Below the pieces are notes generated by a model. That model was not told the DNA's origin and ran no database searches. It saw only the letters and a program-made list of their open reading frames with translations. From the NCBI GenBank assembly GCA_039029395.1, contig JBCCGG010000046.1, positions 1 through 48,240 of the forward strand: a stretch of DNA of 48,240 bases, given 5' to 3'. Within the stretch, counting starts at the first letter, position 1. Every line of letters begins with the position of its first letter. Below are positions 41,387 to 48,240 of this stretch, piece by piece. The DNA comes from JBCCGG01 sp039029395 (GTDB lineage Bacteria; Pseudomonadota; Alphaproteobacteria; Kiloniellales; JAKSDN01). A program made the position numbers and the translations under genes.

Positions 41387-42064
41387 ATGACGACCCTGTT
41401 CGATCGCCTCAAGGCGAGCTGCCCGGACGACTGGCAAGCCTACACGACCCATCCCTTCGTCGAGCAGCTAGGCGACGGTAGCCTGCCTTTGGAGTGCTTC
41501 AAACACTACCTGGGCCAGGACTACATCTTCCTGATGCACTTCGCCCGGGCCTATGCGCTCGCCGTCTTCAAGTCCGAGCACCTGGATGACATGCGCCAGG
41601 CGGCTGGCACGCTGGACGCACTCCTCAACACCGAAATGTCCCTGCATCTGACGTACTGCGCCCGCTGGGGCCTAGACGAGGACGCGATCCTGGCCCTTCC
41701 CGAGGCCGAGCCCAACATGGCCTACACCCGTCTGGTGCTGGAACGCGGCCTGTCCGGCGACTTGCTCGACCTTCTCGTGGCGCTGGCGCCTTGCGTGGTC
41801 GGCTACGGCGAGATCGGCACCCGGCTCATGGCCGAGCACGCTGATGGGCTTTCCAACAACCCCTACCGGGAATGGATCGAGACCTACGCTGGCGAGGAGT
41901 ACCAGGGTGTCATGATTTCCGCGGTCGAGCAGCTCGACCGGGTCGCCCATCGGCGGGCCGCGGCATTGACCGACGACAACCCCCGCTGGGCATCGCTTGC
42001 CACCACCTTCCGCGCCGCCACCCGCCTGGAAGAAGGCTTCTGGGAGATGGGGTTAAATCCATAA
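41387..42064 (+). CDS. tenA: TenA-family aminopyrimidine aminohydrolase/thiaminase II
   Basis: This 225-residue all-helical protein matches TenA. Asp45 (LGQDYIF) and Cys136 (LAPCVVGYGEIG) fit the catalytic Asp44/Cys135 of Bacillus TenA as recalled, and Glu216 lies in LEEGFWEMG. It recycles the pyrimidine part of degraded thiamine. It starts 12 bases after the ferredoxin stop, so it is probably co-transcribed. Thiamine synthesis also draws sulfur from IscS, a plausible link for the pairing. Confidence 0.9.
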   Translation: MTTLFDRLKASCPDDWQAYTTHPFVEQLGDGSLPLECFKHYLGQDYIFLMHFARAYALAVFKSEHLDDMRQAAGTLDALLNTEMSLHLTYCARWGLDEDAILALPEAEPNMAYTRLVLERGLSGDLLDLLVALAPCVVGYGEIGTRLMAEHADGLSNNPYREWIETYAGEEYQGVMISAVEQLDRVAHRRAAALTDDNPRWASLATTFRAATRLEEGFWEMGLNP

Positions 42065-42076
42065 GGGGAGGCTCAA

Positions 42077-42217
42077 ATGCATAAGAGCCAGCGCGGCGCC
42101 ACGCGCCTTCGGAAGGTCCGCGAAGGGATCATCATGGAAGTGCCGACCGGTCACGGCGTCTGCGTGATCCCCGCCAAGCGCGCAAACTATCTGTCCGAAG
42201 CGACGCTCAGGGACTAG
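42077..42217 (+). CDS. 46-residue conserved-looking small protein
   Basis: A short ORF starts at ATG 42077 and stops at 42215-42217, giving 46 residues: a basic N-terminal part (MHKSQRGATRLRKVREG) and a beta-like core (IIMEVPTGHGVCVIPAKRAN). A GGGGAGG ribosome site precedes it, and it begins 12 bases after tenA, as the last gene of the isc-like operon. The pattern suggests a small folded domain. I do not recognise the family. Confidence 0.5.
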   Translation: MHKSQRGATRLRKVREGIIMEVPTGHGVCVIPAKRANYLSEATLRD

Positions 42218-42223
42218 CCGGCC

Positions 42224-42703
42224 CTACGGTCCAGAGGCGTCTTGGGCGATGTGGTCGAAGATCTTGTCGAGCTCGACCGCGATCTGCTTCAGCTTCTTGC
42301 CGCCTTCCTCCATGTATGGCGAGAAGACCAGGCTCGGCGTCTTGTAGCTCAGCGTTGCCGTGCCGTCTTCGTTTGCGGTGATATAGAAGCGAATCGGCGC
42401 CTCGATGCCGGCCGCCACGCTGGCCTCCAGCATGCGCACCGCGAAGTCTGGACGGTACACGCCGACCACCATGTTGCCGGGGATCGTCTTGTCGAGCATC
42501 TTTTTGGCGCCGACCGTCGCGCTGGCCCGGGTCACCACGCCCATCTTGTGGTGCTTGACCGCCTCGTTCAGGCGCTCGATCAGCACGGGATAGCTGTGGG
42601 GAGTCTTGATCACCTGCCAACCGGGCCGCTCGGCCAAGGCGATGTCGGCTGTAAAGATCAAGAGTAGCAACGAAAGGGCGAGGCCTAGGCTTTGCCAGCG
42701 CAT
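42224..42703 (-). CDS. Secreted DUF302 protein
   Basis: The protein has 159 residues, starting at ATG 42703 behind AAGGAG; a long upstream extension in frame lacks coding character. A signal peptide ends near residue 25 (TADIALAERPG). The DUF302 core follows: HSYPVLIERLNEAVKHHKMG, then VGVYRPDFAVRMLEA, the pattern of this small alpha/beta family found in periplasmic or haem-associated contexts. Function is unknown. It is convergent with the 46-residue ORF, and 287 bases lie upstream before the next gene. Confidence 0.8.
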   Translation of the reverse strand: MRWQSLGLALSLLLLIFTADIALAERPGWQVIKTPHSYPVLIERLNEAVKHHKMGVVTRASATVGAKKMLDKTIPGNMVVGVYRPDFAVRMLEASVAAGIEAPIRFYITANEDGTATLSYKTPSLVFSPYMEEGGKKLKQIAVELDKIFDHIAQDASGP

Positions 42704-42990
42704 CTGGACGGTCTCCTTTTCCAGTGTCCTCAATGACGAGGACGGCAAGTCTAGCCTCAAGTTGCGCCGTAGGTCCATGGAGCTTAGCCGGAAACAGATC
42801 GGGCCAGTCAAAGCCTGTCCCCAGTTATCGATACTGAGGGGTGACAAAGAACTACCGCCTGTCTTTGCGGTCTTGTTCAGAAATTGGTCAGAAACGACTG
42901 ATACCATAGGTAGGAATTCTGAGATGCTTTCGTGACTTGGTTGATCGAATCCCAAGCGCGAATGGAAACCAGGTAGGAAATTTTTCGGCT

Positions 42991-43524
42991 ATGCATATCG
43001 CGCTCGGTGTCCTCTCGGCCCTCGGCCTGATCATATGGTGGATCATTCGCCTCAACCATGCCCGCTGTGCCGGTCGCGAGCTGGCCGAGACCGCTTCCGA
43101 CATCAAGGGACTGGTGCGCCGCACGCGCTGGAAGCGCAAGCACCAGACCGATCCCTTCGTCAAGATCGAGGATCCCAGGATCGCGGCGACTGCCATGATG
43201 TGCGCGGTGGCCAAATGCGACGGTGACATCTCCGAGCGACAGCGCGCGGCGATTCTTGAACTTGTTGTGCGCGAGCTGCGGGTCGATCGCGCCCTGGCAG
43301 AAGACCTGCTGGCCCAGGGTCGCTGGCTGACCAACGAGATGAAGGACCTGAACGCTTTGCTTCGGCGCGCCAGCGAGCCGATCCAGAAGACCTGCACGGC
43401 GGCCGAAAAGCGCCATCTACTCGCCATGTTGGAGTCTGTCGCGACGGTCGAAGGTGAGGCCAACGATCACCAAAGCGATGGCCTGCGCTACCTGGAAGAA
43501 CGCTTCAACCTCCAGGGCGCTTAA
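42991..43524 (+). CDS. TerB-like membrane-anchored protein
   Basis: This 177-residue protein starts at ATG 42991; 42937 would add 18 residues ahead of the membrane helix. One N-terminal helix (about 1-20, HIALGVLSALGLIIWWII) is followed by a TerB-like helical domain: DPRIAATAMMCAVAKCDGDI (62-81), then an internal copy-like TCTAAEKRHLLAMLESVATVEG. TerB domains are linked to tellurite resistance and to metal or membrane stress. There are no other ter genes here. The stop overlaps the convergent M20 gene by 4 bases. Confidence 0.7.
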   Translation: MHIALGVLSALGLIIWWIIRLNHARCAGRELAETASDIKGLVRRTRWKRKHQTDPFVKIEDPRIAATAMMCAVAKCDGDISERQRAAILELVVRELRVDRALAEDLLAQGRWLTNEMKDLNALLRRASEPIQKTCTAAEKRHLLAMLESVATVEGEANDHQSDGLRYLEERFNLQGA

Positions 43525-44774
43525 TCGCTCTCAAGAAAGCGCACCAGGACCCGCACCGCCTGATCCAAATCCGACGGATCCAGCTGTTCCGCCGGGTTAT
43601 GACTGCCGTTCGCGTTGCGCAGGAAGATCATGGCGCTCGGCACGCCCGCTTGCGCGAAGGTGGCTGCATCGTGCCCGGCGCCGCTGGCCAAGCGCAAAGT
43701 CGGAATGCCGAGCGCGTCGGCCGCCGCCCCGAGGCGCGCCGTCAGCGGATCGGAAAGGGGTACGATCGGCCAGGTGAAGCCCGGGCCCAGATCGATCTCC
43801 ACACCGCGCCGTTGGGCGATCTCCTTAGACAGGACGTGCAGGTTCTCACGCACCTGCGCGAGCGCGGTGGCCGAGCCGCTGCGCACGTCCAGGCAAAAGC
43901 GCACTTCGCCGGCGACCTTGCTGCCGGCGTGTTGGGTCGGATCGGTGGCTAGCGTGCCGAAGGTGATTGTCGCGTTTTGGCCGGCCGCCTCCAGATCATT
44001 CCAGGTCCGCTCCAGACCGGCGGCCAAGTCAGCGAACCCCAGCACCGCGTCCCGGCGGAGGTGCCGCGGCGTTGCCCCTGAGTGACCATACTGGCCCCTT
44101 GCCACCGCCGTCGTGTGGCGGAAGCCGCCGTTCATGCCGGTCACTAGGCCAAGGGGAGTTGCGCGCTCGATCAGCTGCGGGCCCTGCTCGATGTGGACCT
44201 CGATGAAGGCGCCGATGCGGGAAAGCTCCAGCTGCGGCTGCCCGGCGCGCAAAGGGGTTGGATCGAAGCCGGCTTCGGTCATGTGCCAGGCCAGGCTGCG
44301 GCCGGTGTCCGAGCGGCAGGCGCCGTCCAACTCGTCGGCGCCGAGCCGGCCGAGCGCGGCCCGGCTACCCAGGTAGGAGAGCGGAAACCAGGCGGCCTCC
44401 TCGGCGCGGATCGCCATTACGGTGAGGTCGGCGACCGGGCGCCGGCCGGCCTCGGCGAAGGCCGCGGCGGTCGCCAGACCGGCGACCACGCCTGCCGCCC
44501 CATCGTAGTTGCCGCCGTGGGGCACGCTGTCCAGGTGGGACCCCACGAGGGTCGCCGGCCGCGCGCGGTCCCGGCCCGGAAATGTCATGTAGAGATTGCC
44601 GGCGGCATCGACTCTCTGCGCGCAGCCAAGCGCCTCGCCTGTCCGGGTCATCAGATCATGGGCGTGCTGCTCGCCCGCACCGTAGGCGGCGCGGGTCACG
44701 CCCGGCGGATCGGCTGAAAGCGCTTCGAGATCTTTGAAGAGCTGCCGGGCGAGTCTTTGGGACTTGGTTAACAT
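43521..44774 (-). CDS. M20-family Zn amidohydrolase (N-carbamoyl-amino acid / allantoate / ureidopropionate type)
   Basis: This 417-residue enzyme cleaves the carbamoyl or ureido group from amino or keto acids. Zinc ligands are His80 (GSHLDSVPHGG), Asp91 (NYDGAAGV), the Glu pair 125/126 (IRAEEAAWF), His in IEVHIEQGP and His in GSHNPAEQ, all in the order of allantoate amidohydrolase and L-carbamoylase. The substrate is undetermined. Beta-ureidopropionate, carbamoyl amino acids or allantoate are all possible, and an allantoinase-like gene lies 2 kb away. It diverges from the methyltransferase gene. Confidence 0.88.
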   Translation of the reverse strand: MLTKSQRLARQLFKDLEALSADPPGVTRAAYGAGEQHAHDLMTRTGEALGCAQRVDAAGNLYMTFPGRDRARPATLVGSHLDSVPHGGNYDGAAGVVAGLATAAAFAEAGRRPVADLTVMAIRAEEAAWFPLSYLGSRAALGRLGADELDGACRSDTGRSLAWHMTEAGFDPTPLRAGQPQLELSRIGAFIEVHIEQGPQLIERATPLGLVTGMNGGFRHTTAVARGQYGHSGATPRHLRRDAVLGFADLAAGLERTWNDLEAAGQNATITFGTLATDPTQHAGSKVAGEVRFCLDVRSGSATALAQVRENLHVLSKEIAQRRGVEIDLGPGFTWPIVPLSDPLTARLGAAADALGIPTLRLASGAGHDAATFAQAGVPSAMIFLRNANGSHNPAEQLDPSDLDQAVRVLVRFLESD

Positions 44775-44848
44775 GGCGCTTTAGGTCATACACCAGACCG
44801 GTGCCGGAGACAGCCTCTCCGCGCGCGTTGGTATGAATAGAAGGGGGC

Positions 44849-46087
44849 ATGCCAGTGGCGGATACTCGTGGACAGCTCAGCCACGCCAGCCATCATCTGA
44901 TCCAGGGCTGGGCCCAGCGCGGGGCGGACGGTGCGCCGGCTCGTCTCGAGGTGTTCCTGGACGATGTGCTCTACCATGGCATCCTAGCGGACGGGCCGCC
45001 GGTCGCCGAGGGCGGGGCGCCGAGCTTTCAGCTACACCTTCATCTGACTCTGGGCCCGGAGCCGATCGCGGTCTCCGTGCGCAACGCAGAAGACGGTGCG
45101 GAGCTGGAGGGCAGCCCGATGGTGTTGGCGCCGCTGATAAACCAGCCTTCCCAGCACTACACCGAGACCACCGGCGAATGGCTCGATGGGCGTTTCGGCG
45201 AGGGGGCTTGGCGCGACGGGATCTACGTCGCCCACCAGCCGATTTACGGCTTCCGCAAACTGCCCTGCGAGCCCAACTGGCAATCTCGATACCGTGTCAC
45301 CTATCAGCTGCTGCAGGATCTCAATCGATTGGACTTCGAGACCCTGGTAGATATCGGCGGTGCCGAGGGCTATACAGCGGCATTGATCCGAGAGACCTTC
45401 GGCTGTCAGACAATGAGCTGCGATGTCTCGGGCGAGGCTTGTCGGCGGGCTCAACAGCTTTTCAGCCTAGAGTCTCGCAAGGTCGACATCCATGCCCTGC
45501 CGTTCGAGGATGGCGCCTTCGACGTGGTGCTTTCGAGCGAGACCATCGAGCATGTCGCGGACTGCATGCGGGCGATCGACGAGCTGCTGCGTGTCGCGCG
45601 CCGTGCCGTGGTGATCACCGTGCCGCACGATTCCATCGATCACGTCGAAGGGATCATCGCGGCCGGCGAGATGCACGGCCATATCCATCACTTCGATGTG
45701 GACTCCTTCGACTACCTGCGGGCCCGGGGCTACCAAGTCCTAGTTCGCAAAATCGTCTCCCATGCGCCCGAGATCCTCTGGCCCGGCTACCTGATGGAGT
45801 GCGACCCGGAGATCGTGCCCCACATCCAGGACGATCGCCTGCGCGAACTCGGCACCAAACGTCCTTGGCTCGCCCGGCTGATCTATAACCGCTTCAGAAT
45901 GGCGCGCATCCTGGAGGACGACAGCGCAGCGATCAAGCGCTGGCCCGAGGGCGGCTACCTTGGTGTCGTGGCGGTAATCTTGAAGGATGAAACGTGCCTT
46001 CGCGCCGCGCCGCGCCGGGAGGTACGCATGCGCGATGTCTTCAACTTCTCTGTGCCGCACTTGCGCCAGGATCAGGAGCCGGCCTAG
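44849..46087 (+). CDS. SAM-dependent methyltransferase with N-terminal extra domain
   Basis: The protein has 412 residues. The C-terminal domain is a class I methyltransferase: motif I LVDIGGAEGYTAALI (about 166-180), acidic VDIHAL, and motif PFEDGAFDVVLSSETIEHV (near 218-236). The first 100 residues are beta-rich with PVAEGGAPSFQLHLHLTL and resemble a carbohydrate- or polymer-binding domain; I cannot name it. The substrate is unknown, perhaps a surface glycan or lipid. Start ATG 44849. The stop overlaps the convergent esterase by 4 bases. Confidence 0.75.
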   Translation: MPVADTRGQLSHASHHLIQGWAQRGADGAPARLEVFLDDVLYHGILADGPPVAEGGAPSFQLHLHLTLGPEPIAVSVRNAEDGAELEGSPMVLAPLINQPSQHYTETTGEWLDGRFGEGAWRDGIYVAHQPIYGFRKLPCEPNWQSRYRVTYQLLQDLNRLDFETLVDIGGAEGYTAALIRETFGCQTMSCDVSGEACRRAQQLFSLESRKVDIHALPFEDGAFDVVLSSETIEHVADCMRAIDELLRVARRAVVITVPHDSIDHVEGIIAAGEMHGHIHHFDVDSFDYLRARGYQVLVRKIVSHAPEILWPGYLMECDPEIVPHIQDDRLRELGTKRPWLARLIYNRFRMARILEDDSAAIKRWPEGGYLGVVAVILKDETCLRAAPRREVRMRDVFNFSVPHLRQDQEPA

Positions 46088-47025
46088 GGCGCTCGCGACA
46101 TCTCTTCAATCGCTTGACAGATTGCCCGGAAGGACTCCGCCGCCGCAGGGCTCATGGCGCGGGCGCGCAGGTATCCGTGGACCAGCTCGGACTCCAGGCG
46201 CAGGGTGACCGGAACATTGGCGCTGCGAAGCTTTTCGGCGTAGGCCTCGGCGTCGTCGCGCAGAGGGTCGTGTTGGCAGGCAACGATGAAAGTGGCAGGT
46301 ACGTCGCGCGCATTGTCAAGCGAGAGTGGACGGAAACAGGGGTCGTCGGGATCCGGCTTGGCGGGGCTGTAGGCGCGCCAATAGCCGTCGGTGCTGGTGC
46401 GCGTACAAAGCGGGGCATCGGCGTTCTCGATGTAGGAGCCCTTGGTGCGGTCGCCGCCCAAGGTCGGGTAGATTAGGATCTGGCCCTGAACTTGAGGTCC
46501 GGCGCCGGCGGCCAGCGCATGTGTCATGGCTGCGGCCAGGCATCCGCCGGCACTGTCGCCCGCCAAGAGGATGCGCGTGCTGTCGATTCGTTGATCGGTG
46601 CGACGCAGATACTCGAGCGCAGCCAGGCCATCTTCCAGCGCGGCAGGATAGGGGTGTTCCGGGCTCAAGCGATAATCGACCGCCAGCACCGCCACGTCCG
46701 CGGCCATGGCGATCTCGGCACAAACGTCGTCGTGGCTCTCCAAGCCACCCAGTATGAAGCCGCCGCCGTGCAGGTAGACGACGGCCGGCCGCTGCACGTC
46801 GCCCGGCGGTTGGTAGATCCGCAAGGGCAGAGCCCGTCCGGGCAGCGTAAGCGCCATCTCCTCGACCCGTAACTTGGGCGGTCGCGGGGCCCGGAAGTGT
46901 GCGCTCACGCGGTCGTAGACGGCGCGCTGCTCGGCCGCCGGTGCGTCCCACACGGCATCGGGCGCGAGTGCCCGGTAGCGTTCTATGAAGCTGAGGATAC
47001 CGGGCTCTGTCGGGCCGTCAGTCAT
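46084..47025 (-). CDS. HSL-family alpha/beta hydrolase (esterase/lipase, fold-3)
   Basis: This 313-residue hydrolase starts at ATG 47025, overlapping the allantoinase-like stop by 8 bases; translation is probably coupled. The HGGGF oxyanion loop is near residues 84-88 (VVYLHGGGFILGG), the nucleophile Ser is in GDSAGG (near 155-160), Asp is in the DPLRDDAE region and His in LVHGYLRA. It hydrolyses short acyl esters or amides. Co-transcription with the allantoinase-like gene could mean a formamide- or ureide-related substrate, but this is inference. Confidence 0.85.
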   Translation of the reverse strand: MTDGPTEPGILSFIERYRALAPDAVWDAPAAEQRAVYDRVSAHFRAPRPPKLRVEEMALTLPGRALPLRIYQPPGDVQRPAVVYLHGGGFILGGLESHDDVCAEIAMAADVAVLAVDYRLSPEHPYPAALEDGLAALEYLRRTDQRIDSTRILLAGDSAGGCLAAAMTHALAAGAGPQVQGQILIYPTLGGDRTKGSYIENADAPLCTRTSTDGYWRAYSPAKPDPDDPCFRPLSLDNARDVPATFIVACQHDPLRDDAEAYAEKLRSANVPVTLRLESELVHGYLRARAMSPAAAESFRAICQAIEEMSRAP

Positions 47026-47932
47026 GGGGATGCTCGGCAATCCAGTGCTGGGCGATCTCCTCTCGCCGGCAGATCCAAACCCGCTCATGGCCGGTCATGT
47101 AATCCAGGATCCGGTGCAGCGAGGCGATGCGGCCGGGCCGGCCAATCAGCCGGGCGTGCAGACCGATGGTCATCATCTTTGGGATAGTGGCGCCTTCGGC
47201 GTAGAGGCAGTCAAAGCTGTCCTTGATGTAGGTGACGAACTCCTCGGCGACCCGGTAGCCGACGCCGTAGGAAAAGCGGCTATCGTTGGTGTCGAGGGAG
47301 TAGGGTATCACTAGGTGGGGCCGGCCAAAGTCGTTGGACCAGAACGGCAGATCGTCGTTGTAGGCGTCGGAGTCGTAGAGGAAGCCGCCTTCCTCGACCA
47401 CTAGGCGCCGGGTGTTCTCGCTTGGCAGGCCGGCGTAGTAGCCGGCCGGATGGCGCCCGGTCAACTGCTTGGCCTGGGCGATGCATTGCGCGATGTGTTC
47501 GCGCTCGATCTCTTCGGGCAGGCCGTGATGTTCGATCCAGCGCCAGCCGTGGCACTGAATGTCGAAACCCGATTTGCCGATCGCTTCGAGCGCCAGGGGA
47601 TTGAGCTCGCCGGCCCGGCCGACCAGGTTGATCGTGGCGGAAAGACCGCGTTCCTGGAACGCCTGCATGATGCGCCAAAATCCGACCCGGCTGCCGTACT
47701 CGTAGTCGGATTCCATGTTGAGGTCGCGCGCGCCGATCCGCGGCTCGACGATCTGATTGGCGATGCGACCTTCGGATCGGTCGTCGCCGTTCAGCATGCA
47801 CATCTCACCGCCTTCCTCATAGTTGATGCAGAAGTTGACTGCGATTCGGGCCTCGTGTGGCCACCGAGGATGCGGCGGCTTCGGACCGAAACCGATCAGG
47901 TCGCGGGTCGGCAGCTCTGAAAAACTTGGCAT
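47018..47932 (-). CDS. puuE: PuuE-type allantoinase (polysaccharide deacetylase fold)
   Basis: This 304-residue enzyme starts at ATG 47932; an ATG at 47971 adds 13 residues. It closely follows Pseudomonas PuuE as recalled: RDLIGFGPKPPHPRWP (10-25), VNFCINYEEGGE (32-43), MESDYEYGSRVGFWRI (73-88), QCHGWRWIEH, NTRRLVVEEGGFLYDSD and IGLHARLIGRP near 258-268. PuuE hydrolyses allantoin to allantoate without the dinuclear metal centre of classical allantoinase. A second substrate, such as another cyclic ureide, cannot be excluded. No urate oxidase lies in the window. Confidence 0.88.
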   Translation of the reverse strand: MPSFSELPTRDLIGFGPKPPHPRWPHEARIAVNFCINYEEGGEMCMLNGDDRSEGRIANQIVEPRIGARDLNMESDYEYGSRVGFWRIMQAFQERGLSATINLVGRAGELNPLALEAIGKSGFDIQCHGWRWIEHHGLPEEIEREHIAQCIAQAKQLTGRHPAGYYAGLPSENTRRLVVEEGGFLYDSDAYNDDLPFWSNDFGRPHLVIPYSLDTNDSRFSYGVGYRVAEEFVTYIKDSFDCLYAEGATIPKMMTIGLHARLIGRPGRIASLHRILDYMTGHERVWICRREEIAQHWIAEHPHD

Positions 47933-48017
47933 GGCGGAACTCTCGAGGGTCGTGGGGCAAGAGATCAACAAGTTTGGCGTGAAGTCTTCGCCAACTCAAA
48001 CCTTCGATAAAAGAAAA

Positions 48018-48040
48018 GGCCCCGACCGTCGATCGGGGCC
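48018..48040 (-). terminator. Rho-independent terminator of the solute-binding protein gene
   Basis: GGCCCCGA (48018-48025) pairs with TCGGGGCC (48033-48040) around a 7-base loop. On the minus strand the stem is followed by TTTTCTTTTAT. It lies 40 bases after the stop of the minus-strand gene at 48081, and separates it from the allantoinase-like gene. Confidence 0.85.
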
Positions 48041-48080
48041 CCGGGTAAGAAAGCCGGCAAGTTTAACAGGGAGGATGACC

Positions 48081-48240
48081 TCAGGTGAACCACCAGCGTT
48101 CGGCGCATTTGACGCCGTCCAGGTCCCATGCGGCGGACATGGCTGGGTCGTGTCCGATCTTGTCGGAGGTGGCGAAGACGTAGTTGGAGAAGACCGGCAC
48201 CACGACGCCGCCGTCGTCCGAGCAGAGCTGCTGCATCTCG
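48081..48240 (-). CDS. Extracellular solute-binding protein, C-terminal 52 residues only
   Basis: The visible 52 residues end in ATSDKIGHDPAMSAAWDLDG followed by VKCAERWWFT and a TGA at 48083-48081. The WDLDG....ERWWF ending is characteristic of family 5 (peptide/nickel/opine type) ABC-transporter periplasmic binding proteins in alphaproteobacteria. The N-terminus lies beyond the window. A strong terminator follows, so this is the last gene of its transcript. Confidence 0.7.
   Translation of the reverse strand, partial: EMQQLCSDDGGVVVPVFSNYVFATSDKIGHDPAMSAAWDLDGVKCAERWWFT

Noticed and set aside
42704..42955. In-frame 84-codon extension of the DUF302 protein
   Set aside because: It would place residues before a good signal peptide. 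ATG 42703 has a proper ribosome site.

Overview
The window reads as a GC-rich chromosomal stretch from an alphaproteobacterium, most likely of the Rhodospirillales type. Signs are an IscR-led iron-sulfur operon, a PAS protein of the family common in that order, CCA-encoding tRNAs, and dense packing with many GTG and TTG starts and 4-base overlaps. I saw no phage genes, insertion sequences, CRISPR array or replication origin. No gap between genes exceeds 300 bases; the longest are 42704-42990 (287 b), 22820-23088 (269 b), 37155-37402 (248 b) and 11170-11372 (203 b).

Region 1 (1-10.7 kb) is a catabolic island. A truncated AraC regulator diverges from a secreted five-bladed-propeller glycosidase-like protein and a Fe(II)/2-oxoglutarate dioxygenase. 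Next comes a three-gene operon for the URC (ring-opening) route of uracil degradation: a GTP-cyclohydrolase-II-like URC1, a DUF1688 URC4 and uracil phosphoribosyltransferase. Creatinase (opposite strand), a Nudix hydrolase, a DddP-like M24 protein, a cytosine deaminase and a PEP-mutase/isocitrate-lyase-family protein follow. Cytosine deaminase would feed uracil into the URC genes. Creatinase and the URC route both release urea. This island is the most interesting part of the window.

Region 2 (10.7-25.9 kb) is mixed: a Sel1 protein, a PAS protein, a 25-residue membrane peptide, a SABATH-type (plant-like) methyltransferase, two tandem tRNA-Leu genes, a YjgR-type ATPase and a membrane zinc peptidase. 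An ornithine-cyclodeaminase-family gene is paired with a nitronate monooxygenase. A type III polyketide synthase is paired with an ICMT-family methyltransferase. A fluoroacetate-dehalogenase-like hydrolase, a protein made of two tandem DUF502 domains, a di-iron DUF455 protein, a histidine-patterned secreted protein, Bcp peroxiredoxin and a GT2 glycosyltransferase complete the region.

Region 3 (26-37.2 kb) is mostly housekeeping: glnE, a large AsmA/YhdP-like protein, cardiolipin synthase, tyrS, anmK and a small alpha/beta hydrolase.

Region 4 (37.2-42.2 kb) is an apparent sulfur and Fe-S operon: cysE, iscR, two different cysteine desulfurases, a 2Fe-2S ferredoxin, tenA and a 46-residue ORF. 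A promoter with an IscR type-1-like box over its -35 element precedes cysE, suggesting autoregulation. No iscU, iscA, hscAB or suf scaffold genes lie here.

Region 5 (42.2-48.24 kb) holds a DUF302 protein, a TerB-like membrane protein, an M20 carbamoyl-amino-acid/allantoate amidohydrolase, a methyltransferase, an HSL-family esterase overlapping a PuuE-type allantoinase, and the end of a solute-binding protein with its terminator. The ureide enzymes echo the nitrogen-salvage theme of region 1.
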